A DNA stretch of 30,871 nucleotides from JACCWM01 sp040393065 (GTDB lineage: Bacteria > Myxococcota_A > Bradymonadia > Bradymonadales > Bradymonadaceae): contig JBEBUW010000049.1 of the NCBI GenBank assembly GCA_040393065.1, positions 1 to 30,871 of the forward strand, written 5' to 3'. The notes under the pieces are model-generated. The model was given only the letters and a program-made list of their open reading frames with translations. It was not told the DNA's origin and did not search any database. Both the position numbers and the translations under genes were made by a program. This document shows positions 1 through 6,864 of this stretch, in pieces (the stretch's first letter is position 1; each line of letters begins with the position of its first letter).

Positions 1-82
1 GCTCCACACGGGATATCTAATGGGTTTGCAGAGATGTGTTGAAGGATGAGGAAAATCCCCCCGGGCTCGTGCCAAAACCTTC

Positions 83-208
83 GGTCTGCCTTCAGGGCAA
101 GCCCTGGCAGACCCCACCCAACCACGTTTTCATGTAGGCGCAGCGGGGCTCTCGGCCCCAGCGGAGCAAGGCTTCGGCACGAGACCGGGCGGCTCGCCCC
201 CGGTCGGA
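83..208. repeat. Intergenic structured repeat, copy A
   Basis: Non-coding stretch with three hairpins. A two-part stem spans 83-113 (GGTCTGC/GCAGACC outside, CAGGGC/GCCCTG inside). GGGGC-loop-GCCCC spans 145-159, and GACCGGG/CCCGGTC with an inner GGGCG/CGCCC spans 183-205. The last two, joined by a GCGGAGC linker, match the double-hairpin architecture at 5944-6003, 8824-8893, 8973-9042 and 12182-12404. Bases 1-82 show nothing recognisable. Confidence 0.6.
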
Positions 209-213
209 CCTCA

Positions 214-356
214 TTGAGCGTCGGAAAGTGCGTTGGAGCATGTTTTCGTGCTCGTTGAGCGTCGGAAAGTGCGTTGGAGCATGTTTTCGTGCTCGTTGAG
301 CGTCGGAAAGTGCGTTGGAGCACTTTTTCGTCGTCATTGAGCGTCGGAAGGTGCGG
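214..356. repeat. 41-bp tandem repeat, about 3.5 copies
   Basis: A 41-bp unit beginning TTGAGCGTCGGAAAGTGCG starts at 214, 255, 296 and 337. The first two copies are essentially identical, the third diverges at its 3' end and the fourth is partial. Each full unit contains a GAGCA...TGCTC inverted repeat around a TTTTCG loop. No spacers separate the copies, so it is a minisatellite and not CRISPR. It lies just downstream of the TSUP permease gene, which ends at 367 on the minus strand. Confidence 0.85.
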
Positions 357-366
357 TAACGCCTTA

Positions 367-1140
367 TTAGAGGATGAAAAAGAGGAGGGCGATGATGAGG
401 CCGGTGGCGATGGCGATGGCGCGGATGTAGTGGGCGGGGACGCGGTGGCCGATCCAGGCGCCGGCGAAGCCGCCGGTGATGGCGGCGGGGGTCATGAGGA
501 GGGCGGCTGTCCAGTCGACGAGCTGGCCGGTGGCGTAGAGGGCGACAGCGAGCAGGGTGATGGTGGTGAGGAGGAGGTTTTTGAGGGAGTTCATGGCGAG
601 CAGGTTCTGGTGGCCGAGCAGGGCGAGTGTGGCGAGGAGCATGATGCCGAGGCCGCCGTTGAAGTAGCCGCCGTAGATGCTGACGATGAGGATGCCGAGG
701 ATGTAGAGGGGGCGTGGGGCGATGGTTTCGGCGTTTGGGGTATCCGGGGTGGGAGAGGATTTGTTGAGGAGTCTGGGGGCGAAGGCGAAGATGGCGGTAG
801 CGAAGAGGAGGAGCCAGGGGACGAGTTTTTGGAAGGTTTCGTTGCTGGTGAGGAGCAACAGGAGGGCTCCGGCGGCGCCGCCGAGCAGGGAGAGGATGGT
901 GAGGGCGGTAAGGGAGAGGGGGCTTGCGTGGCGCAGGGTTTTGCGAAAGCCCCAGGCGCTGGCGATGTAGCCGGGGAGCAGCGCGACGGTTCCGGTGGCG
1001 TTGGCGGTGATGGCGGGTGCGCCGGCGAGCATGAGGGCGGGCAGGGTGAGGAAGCTGCCGCCGCCGGCGATGGCGTTGAGCAGGCCGCCGAAGAATGCGG
1101 CCGCGAGCAGGAGGAGGATCTGGGGGAGTTCCAGGATCAT
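367..1140 (-). CDS. TSUP-family (TauE/SafE) membrane transporter
   Basis: A 257-residue, almost entirely hydrophobic inner-membrane protein of the sulfite exporter TauE/SafE (TSUP) family, which moves small anions such as sulfite, sulfoacetate or other organosulfur compounds. The N-terminal hallmark is visible: a helix followed by NAIAGGGSFLTLPALMLAG at about residues 22-40. A second half-repeat with NSLKNLLLTTITL lies near residues 185-197. Length and about eight predicted helices are normal for the family. The ATG at 1140 is followed at once by the conserved N-terminal helix, although no strong ribosome site is visible before it. It follows the ABC exporter gene by 26 bp on the same strand, so it is probably the last gene of that unit. 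The substrate cannot be told from sequence. Confidence 0.9.
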   Translation of the reverse strand: MILELPQILLLLAAAFFGGLLNAIAGGGSFLTLPALMLAGAPAITANATGTVALLPGYIASAWGFRKTLRHASPLSLTALTILSLLGGAAGALLLLLTSNETFQKLVPWLLLFATAIFAFAPRLLNKSSPTPDTPNAETIAPRPLYILGILIVSIYGGYFNGGLGIMLLATLALLGHQNLLAMNSLKNLLLTTITLLAVALYATGQLVDWTAALLMTPAAITGGFAGAWIGHRVPAHYIRAIAIATGLIIALLFFIL

Positions 1141-1166
1141 GCCGGGGAGGGGGCAGAGGGGAGTTG

Positions 1167-3008
1167 TTAGCGGTAGCCTTCGGCCTGAAGGTTAAAGAGG
1201 CGTGCGTAGGTGCCGTCTTGCGCGAGGAGTTCGGTGTGGGAGCCGAGTTCGATGATTTTGCCGAGTTCTAAGACGGCGATGCGGTCGGCCATGCGGACGG
1301 TGGAGAAGCGGTGGGAGATGAGGATTGCGATCTGGTTGTTGGTGAGGGTTTTGATGCGGTCGAAGACTTCGGCTTCGGCGCTGGCGTCCATGGCGGAGGT
1401 TGGTTCGTCGAAGACGAGGATGTCGCTGTCCTGGCGCATGAAGGCGCGGGAGAGGGCGATTTTTTGCCACTGGCCGCCGCTGAGTTCGCGGCCGTCTTTG
1501 AACCATTTGCCGAGCTGGGTGTGGTAGCCGGCGGGCATGGATTCGATGAATGCGTCGGCCATGCCGAGTTGGCCGGCGTGGGCCCAGAGTTCTTCGTTGT
1601 TGACCTGGGCGACGTCGCCCACGCCGATGTTTTCGCCGACGGAGAACTGGTAGCGGACGAAATCCTGGAAGATGACGCCGATGCGCTGGCGCAGGCGGTT
1701 GAGTTGCCATTCGCGCAGGTCGGTTCCGTCCAACAGAATGCGGCCGCGGGTGGGGTGGTAGAGGCGGGTGAGGAGTTTGATGAGGGTGGTTTTGCCGGAG
1801 CCGTTTTCGCCGACCAGGGCGAGTTTTTGGCCGGGGGGCAGGTGCAGGTTGATGCCCTGGATGGCGAAGTGGTCCTGGTCGGGGTACTGGAACCAGACGT
1901 CTTCGAAGCGCAGGCCGTCGCCGGGGATAGCGCCGTGCTCGACGCCTTCTTCGTCTTCGAGCACGGGTTCGTCGAGCAGTTCGTAGAGGGTGGAGAGGTA
2001 GAGGTTGTCTTCGTACATGCCGCCGATGGAGGCCAGGCTTGCGGCGGTGGCGGACTGTCCCTGTTTGAAGAGCAGCAGGTACATGGTCATGGAGCCGAGC
2101 GTGATGCTGGTGATGGCGGTGGCGTAGACGACCCAGGCGTAGGCGCCGTAGAAAGCGGCGGTGCTGACGAGTCCGAGTAAAAAGCCCCACATGCCGCGGC
2201 GGATCGTCAGGTTGCGGTCCTCGGTGTAGAGCAGGGTGAAGATGTCGCGGTAGCGTCCGAGCAACATGGGGCCAAGGCCAAGGAGTTTGACTTCTTTGGC
2301 GTAGTCTTCGCGGGCCAGGACGGTTTCCAGGTACATTTGCTTGCGGGTTTCTGGCGAGCGCCAGCGAAAGAGGCGGAAGGCTTCGCCGGAAAAGCGGGCT
2401 TCGACGAGGAACGCGGGCAGGCCGGCCAGAATGAGGATGACGACGGCCCAGACGGAGAATTGCCAGAGCAGGGCGGCGGCGCCGGCCAGGGTGATGGCGT
2501 TCTGGATGAGGGAAAAGGTGCGGTTGACCAGGCTGAGTGGTCGTGAGGAGGCTTCGCGGCGTGCGCGGGTGAGTTTGTCGTAGAACTCGCTGTCTTCGAA
2601 TTGTGCCAGGCTCAAGGTGAGGGATTTTTCGAGGATGAGCGTGTTGACGCGGTGTCCGAGCTGGGCGCGAAGCAGGGACTGGCAGACGGTGAGGCCGCGC
2701 TGGGCGGCGGCGATTGCGATGACCAGCGCGGCTTCGAGCAGGACGTACCAGAAGACGGTGGCGCGGTCAGCGCCCAGGCCGGAGTTGGCGGCCTGGAGGA
2801 CCTGGTCGACGATGAGTTTGCCGACGTAGGCCACGGCAGCGGGTAGAACGCCGGCGATGAGGGTGAGCAGTCCAAGGGCGATGGTGAGTTGCCAGCTTGT
2901 GGACCAGACGAGTTTGAGGGCCTGGCCGCTGTACTGGAAGACGCCGAGATAGCGCTCCAGGACGCTGAGTTTCGCGTCCCGGGGCTCGTCGGTGGGAGGT
3001 GCAATCAT
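1167..3008 (-). CDS. ABC transporter, fused permease and ATPase
   Basis: A 613-residue half-transporter of the ABC exporter type; the active form should be a dimer in the inner membrane that uses ATP to move a substrate outward. The transmembrane region occupies roughly residues 35-325, with hydrophobic helices around 40-60, 90-105, 170-200 and 275-310. The nucleotide-binding domain follows: Walker A GENGSGKT at 400-407, signature LSGGQ at 509-513, Walker B ILVFDE at 530-535 and switch His566. All catalytic residues are present, so it should be active. It lies 23 bp downstream of yqeY and 26 bp upstream of the TSUP permease, all co-directional. The cargo is not predictable; peptide, lipid or drug exporters share this layout. 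Confidence 0.93.
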   Translation of the reverse strand: MIAPPTDEPRDAKLSVLERYLGVFQYSGQALKLVWSTSWQLTIALGLLTLIAGVLPAAVAYVGKLIVDQVLQAANSGLGADRATVFWYVLLEAALVIAIAAAQRGLTVCQSLLRAQLGHRVNTLILEKSLTLSLAQFEDSEFYDKLTRARREASSRPLSLVNRTFSLIQNAITLAGAAALLWQFSVWAVVILILAGLPAFLVEARFSGEAFRLFRWRSPETRKQMYLETVLAREDYAKEVKLLGLGPMLLGRYRDIFTLLYTEDRNLTIRRGMWGFLLGLVSTAAFYGAYAWVVYATAITSITLGSMTMYLLLFKQGQSATAASLASIGGMYEDNLYLSTLYELLDEPVLEDEEGVEHGAIPGDGLRFEDVWFQYPDQDHFAIQGINLHLPPGQKLALVGENGSGKTTLIKLLTRLYHPTRGRILLDGTDLREWQLNRLRQRIGVIFQDFVRYQFSVGENIGVGDVAQVNNEELWAHAGQLGMADAFIESMPAGYHTQLGKWFKDGRELSGGQWQKIALSRAFMRQDSDILVFDEPTSAMDASAEAEVFDRIKTLTNNQIAILISHRFSTVRMADRIAVLELGKIIELGSHTELLAQDGTYARLFNLQAEGYR

Positions 3009-3031
3009 GACTGCTCAGAGCAAGGGGTGTT

Positions 3032-3478
3032 TCAGGAGAGTTTTTGCATGACGAGGTCTTTGACTTTGGAGCCGTCGTAGACGCCTTTGAGTTTGGGCAT
3101 GACGGCGCCCATGACGCGGGCCATGTCTTTTTTGGATTCTGCGCCGACTTCGGCAATGGTCTGGGCGACGATTTCGGCAGCTTCTTCGTCGGAGAGTTGC
3201 GCGGGCAGGTATTTTTGGATGATGGCCAGTTCGCGTTCTTCTTTTTCGGCCAGCTCGATGCGTTCGCCGGTGCGGTAGGCCTGGGCGGCTTCGCGGCGTT
3301 TTTTGGCTTCGGTGCTAAGCAGGCTTGTGATGTCGTCGTCGGTGAGAGGACGGCGCAGTTCGATTTCGCGGTTTTTGATGCTGGAAGCGAGCATGCGCAG
3401 TGCGGTGGTGCTTTCGGTGTCGCGTGCGCGCATTGCGTCTTTGGTGTCAGCTTGAATCTGGTCGAGAATCGTCGCCAT
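3032..3478 (-). CDS. GatB/YqeY domain protein
   Basis: A 148-residue protein that is a stand-alone YqeY domain, the helical domain otherwise found at the C-terminus of the GatB subunit of aspartyl/glutamyl-tRNA amidotransferase, where it helps contact tRNA. The role of the free protein is unsettled. Family features visible are the N-terminal IQADTKDAMRARD helix, the TTALRMLASSIKNREIELR segment, the KYLPAQLSDEE turn and the C-terminal MGAVMPKLKG...DG stretch. Length is standard. The ATG is preceded by GGAG eight bases upstream. It begins the run yqeY, ABC exporter, TSUP permease. Confidence 0.92.
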   Translation of the reverse strand: MATILDQIQADTKDAMRARDTESTTALRMLASSIKNREIELRRPLTDDDITSLLSTEAKKRREAAQAYRTGERIELAEKEERELAIIQKYLPAQLSDEEAAEIVAQTIAEVGAESKKDMARVMGAVMPKLKGVYDGSKVKDLVMQKLS

Positions 3479-3513
3479 AAAAGGGCTCCGTGGGGTTGTA
3501 GATTGTAGGTGAA

Positions 3514-4131
3514 TCAGGATTTTACAAGCGTTTGTGCGATGCCGTCGATGATGTCTTTTTGGGCTTCGTACATTTCGGCCTGACTGAAGATCATGAGGGT
3601 AATGTTGTGTTGTCCGGCGCGAAGAACGTAGGCGATGAACTGGATTTCCTGGTCGCCGTCGGGTTCGACGAGGACTGCGGACCCGCTTCCGCGTGTGCCG
3701 GGCATTCCGTTGATGGTGGTGAGGCCGCCTTTTTCGAACTTCATGTCTTTGAGTTCGATCTTGGATTTAAGCTCATTGATGGCGGATTCCAGCATGCTTT
3801 CGGATTCGGTGCCGACGAGTACGGCGGTGGTGGTTCCGTCGGGCGAGGTTGCGGAGACGCCGCCTTCGGCATCGGTGACGCTCCAGTCTGCGGGAACGCG
3901 GAAGCGTACGCCGTAATCGGAGCTTTTGACCCACTGGCTGTCGGAGTCTTCGGCTTCTTCTTTTTCTTCGGCTTCGGCTTGAGCCTTTTCTTCGTTGGCC
4001 TGTTCGGTGGCTTTGTCGAGTTCTGCAACGCGCTGCTGAGCGGCTTCGACGGCTTCGTTGGATTTATCGCAACCGGCAACAAGGGCGAGTGCGAGCAGGG
4101 CGACGGCGGCGGAAACGGCGAGTTTTTTCAT
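3514..4131 (-). CDS. Putative lipoprotein with coiled-coil N-terminus
   Basis: A 205-residue predicted lipoprotein. The start at 4131 is chosen because it gives a signal sequence with positive N-terminus, hydrophobic core and lipobox LVAGC (Cys20), and because GGAG sits eight bases upstream; the frame stays open further upstream without a signal. Residues about 25-60 are rich in Glu, Ala, Lys and Gln and should form a coiled coil or charged stalk. The rest (from about 67, WVKSSDYGVRFRVPADW) is a globular beta-type domain reminiscent of small PsbP/MOG1-like folds that appear in secreted bacterial lipoproteins; that resemblance is tentative. It diverges from the zinc-ribbon/FGE gene across about 270 bp and precedes yqeY by 35 bp. 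Function unknown. Confidence 0.82.
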   Translation of the reverse strand: MKKLAVSAAVALLALALVAGCDKSNEAVEAAQQRVAELDKATEQANEEKAQAEAEEKEEAEDSDSQWVKSSDYGVRFRVPADWSVTDAEGGVSATSPDGTTTAVLVGTESESMLESAINELKSKIELKDMKFEKGGLTTINGMPGTRGSGSAVLVEPDGDQEIQFIAYVLRAGQHNITLMIFSQAEMYEAQKDIIDGIAQTLVKS

Positions 4132-4401
4132 GAAGATCTCCGTTGGGAAGTGTGCGCTTTGAGAAGGGTATAAACAGCGAACCAGCAGGTTTTGAGCTCG
4201 ATAAAAGCAGGGGTGGAGCTTGTGAAAAATGGCGATTCGTGGTTTGGATAGAGCGAAGAAATTGAATCGCCAGACAGACCGCGTTTTGGCGGTTGTTGAT
4301 GGGAATGTCAAGGCCCGGGCCCGGGCGGCCAAAAGATTTACCACCCTAGAGCGTCCTGAGATCGCGTGCAAGGGCGTTTGTTTGCGGACGAAATCAAGAC
4401 C

Positions 4402-5820
4402 ATGCAGAGATGTCCGGAGTGTCAGACAGAACAGTCTGAGGAAGCGCCGTTTTGCACGAATTGTGGGTATCGGATTCGTCGTGCGGAGACGTTGCGCGAG
4501 GGTGTTCAGCCGCTGAGCGATGCGATGCTGGCGGAGTATTTGCAAAATGGCGGGCAGGTTTCGGGGCAGGTTTCTGAGAAAAAGCGTGGGGCGGAAAAGC
4601 GTCGTGATGGCGTGTCGTCCCAAGAAGTTGCGGTTGAGCGTGCGACGGTTCTGGAGTCGACGGACGGTTTGGATGCTGTTTTGCAGGGCCATCGTGCGAC
4701 GAAAGCGGCCAGGGAGATTGCCCGGGACAGGGAGGATGGACCGAGTACGGTTGTGGAGGGGTTGAAGGTCGTTTCTTCGGAGCGTGTAGAGGCGGACAGG
4801 TCGGGGGAGCGGCCTGTGACGTCTGTGGTGCAAGCACAGCCGATTACGGCTACGAAGTCAGTTGTGAAAGATGAGCGGGTGCGTCCTTCGGAATCTGCGG
4901 GCGTGGAGCGTGCGCGGTTCGGGATGTTTGGCGCGCTGTGGGTGGGCGGGACATTGCTGGGACTGTTGCTGGTGTTTTTTGTGGTGGAGCAGCGGGCCAA
5001 TCAGCGGTCGCAGGGAGTGTTGCCGGCCGATGTGAAGGCGAGTGTGGACGCGGCGCCGGAGAAAATTTTGATTGAGGAGGGGCCGTTTCGTAGCGGTCTG
5101 AGCGAGGAGACGCGGTCGTTTATCTTGCAGAGTTGTCGGCGGTTTTATGACGATCCGGATGAGCAATGTGAGCAGGATAAGTTGATGCCTGGCGAGTATC
5201 CGGAGCGGACGGTGGAGCTGGATTCGTTCTGGATCGATTCTAAAGAGGTGACGAACGCACAGTATCAGGCGTGCGTGAAGGCCGGTGCGTGCGCGGAGAT
5301 TCCGTATCGGGAGTGCAGTGTGTGGACGCCGCAGGGGCTGCAGATTTCGCTGCGTGTGCCGAAGTCATTGCAGGAGCCGGCGGTTTCGGTGAGCTGTGTG
5401 ACGCGTGCCGAGGCGATGGCGTATTGCGCGTTTGCGGGTGGGACGCTGCCTTCGCACAATCAGTGGGAAAAGGCGGCGCGCGGTGTGGAAGGCGGGCTGT
5501 TTCCGTGGGGCGATATGTGGGCCAGTGATCTGGCGAACTGGGGTGAGCTGGATATTTTGCGTACGTCGGCGGTGGGCAAGTTGGATGGTTTTGAGTGGAT
5601 TGCGGCGCCGGGGCATTATCCGGCGGGCAAGAGCCCGTATGGTGTGCTGGATATGGCGGGGAATGTGGCGGAGTGGATTCAGTCGGATGATCCGCTGGTG
5701 GGGTATGCGCGGGGCGGGTCGTGGATTTCGAATCCGTTTGATTTGCGGGCGACGGGCCGGCTGCGGATTCGGGCGGCGGACCGGCGAACGGATGTGGGGT
5801 TTCGATGTGCGTATGAGTGA
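4402..5820 (+). CDS. Zinc-ribbon membrane protein with FGE/SUMF1-like domain
   Basis: A 472-residue protein. It starts with a zinc ribbon (Cys4, Cys7, Cys18, Cys21), continues through a long charged low-complexity region (about 35-165), crosses the membrane once (about 173-195, VGGTLLGLLLVFFVV) and ends in a formylglycine-generating-enzyme/sulfatase-modifying-factor domain (about 265-472). Hallmarks of that fold are FWIDSKEVTNAQYQACV, LPSHNQWEKAARG, GVLDMAGNVAEW, ARGGSW and the terminal DVGFRC. In bacteria most such domains are not sulfatase activators; many act as binding or regulatory modules, and the topology here would place the domain outside the cytoplasm. ATG 4402 is preferred over an in-frame GTG at 4366 because the ribbon begins at once. 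Its ligand and partner are unknown. Confidence 0.88.
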   Translation: MQRCPECQTEQSEEAPFCTNCGYRIRRAETLREGVQPLSDAMLAEYLQNGGQVSGQVSEKKRGAEKRRDGVSSQEVAVERATVLESTDGLDAVLQGHRATKAAREIARDREDGPSTVVEGLKVVSSERVEADRSGERPVTSVVQAQPITATKSVVKDERVRPSESAGVERARFGMFGALWVGGTLLGLLLVFFVVEQRANQRSQGVLPADVKASVDAAPEKILIEEGPFRSGLSEETRSFILQSCRRFYDDPDEQCEQDKLMPGEYPERTVELDSFWIDSKEVTNAQYQACVKAGACAEIPYRECSVWTPQGLQISLRVPKSLQEPAVSVSCVTRAEAMAYCAFAGGTLPSHNQWEKAARGVEGGLFPWGDMWASDLANWGELDILRTSAVGKLDGFEWIAAPGHYPAGKSPYGVLDMAGNVAEWIQSDDPLVGYARGGSWISNPFDLRATGRLRIRAADRRTDVGFRCAYE

Positions 5821-6198
5821 AAGGCGCATGTAGGAGAAAAGCACAGCAAAGGCAAAAGGCGCACGCGAAGGCGCGAAGGCGCGAATTTCGCGAAGGAAAG
5901 GAAGGGAAAGGCAAAAAGGTAAAAAGTCGTGCATCTGCGTAGCGGGGCCTCTGGCCCCAGCGGAGCGCGTGGGTTGTGCTAGCCCCGGGCCTCTGGCCCG
6001 GGGATCGTTGCGAACCGCCAGGTTTTCCGATCGCCGTGACGCGAAACCCGGTTTTCCGATCGCCGTGACGCGAAATAGGGCAAGGGCGAAGAAAGGTCGA
6101 GGAAGGGAGGCGGTGGTAGTTTGTGGGGTTTGCATTTATGGTGGGAGCCACGTTGGTTGGTGGCGGGTTGTTGCATGGATTTGGCTATGGAGGATTGC
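5821..6198. repeat. Intergenic repeats: double hairpin copy B and 29-bp pair
   Basis: This 378-bp gap holds three repeated structures. About 5855-5895 is a GCGCGAAGGCGCGAA-type run, echoed weakly near 17600. The double-hairpin element has GGGGCC-TCT-GGCCCC at 5944-5958 and CCCCGGGCC-TCT-GGCCCGGGG at 5983-6003, joined by a linker containing GCGGAGCGCG and TTGTGCTAGC. A 29-bp unit starting GGTTTTCCGATCGCCGTGACG is present twice in tandem from 6021 and 6050. No gene is supported here before 6199. Confidence 0.75.
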
Positions 6199-6864
6199 AT
6201 GAAATCGTGTGTGGTTGGGCGAAGGCTGTTGGTGCTTTTGTGGGCGGGGCTACTTACGGCGGGATGTAGTGAATCCTCGAATGCGCCGGGTGGGGAGGAG
6301 ACAGTGTCGGCGGCGCAGGAATTGACGATGGGCGGGTGGGAGCCGGAATTCGGGCAGGACCGGGATCGGGAGTTTGAGGGCACGGGCGAAGAAGTTGTGG
6401 TGCCGGAGATTCAGGTCATGCGGTGGGAGGAGGCGGATGCGCATCGTCAGATTGGGCGGGAGCGATTGCGTGCGGAGCAGTTGGAGGCCGTGGATGGGGC
6501 GCCGGTTCCGGCGTTGTTGCCGGATAAGGACGCGTATATCGAGCGGGCAATCACGATGTACGATGAGCACTGGTTTGCGGCGGCGATAGGCTTTGAGGAG
6601 CATGATGTTTCGATCACGGGCACGCGGATGTTTTATTTTGTGCCGGGCGTTTCGGACATGCAAAAGGAAACAATTGAGGGGGCGAACGATCATGTTTTGA
6701 CGCGTGAATCGGGGATTGTGAATCTGTCGTTTCAGTGGTTCGGGGCGTCGTATTTTATTGAAGTGGCGTGTGCGCGGCCGTTTGAGGACGTTCGGTGCAC
6801 GGAAGATGCGTATGTGATGGATCTGGCGGAATCGCTGGCGGTGGTTGCGGGAGGTAAGCGATGA
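6199..6864 (+). CDS. Putative lipoprotein coupled to the M23 peptidase gene
   Basis: A 221-residue predicted lipoprotein. ATG 6199 is preferred because GGAGG lies five bases upstream and the resulting N-terminus is a signal sequence with lipobox LTAGC (Cys23). The remainder is acidic at first (about 30-75) and then a compact domain with FAAAIGFEEHDVSITGTRMFYFVPG and a C-terminal FIEVACARPFEDVRCTEDAYV segment with a possible disulfide pair. I do not recognise the family. Its stop overlaps the start of the next gene in an ATGA junction, so the two are probably co-translated; it may be an envelope partner, inhibitor or chaperone of the secreted M23 protein. That role is inference. Confidence 0.8.
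   Translation: MKSCVVGRRLLVLLWAGLLTAGCSESSNAPGGEETVSAAQELTMGGWEPEFGQDRDREFEGTGEEVVVPEIQVMRWEEADAHRQIGRERLRAEQLEAVDGAPVPALLPDKDAYIERAITMYDEHWFAAAIGFEEHDVSITGTRMFYFVPGVSDMQKETIEGANDHVLTRESGIVNLSFQWFGASYFIEVACARPFEDVRCTEDAYVMDLAESLAVVAGGKR

Noticed and set aside
214..356. Possible CRISPR array (regular repeats)
   Set aside because: Units follow each other directly with no unique spacers, and no cas gene is present.
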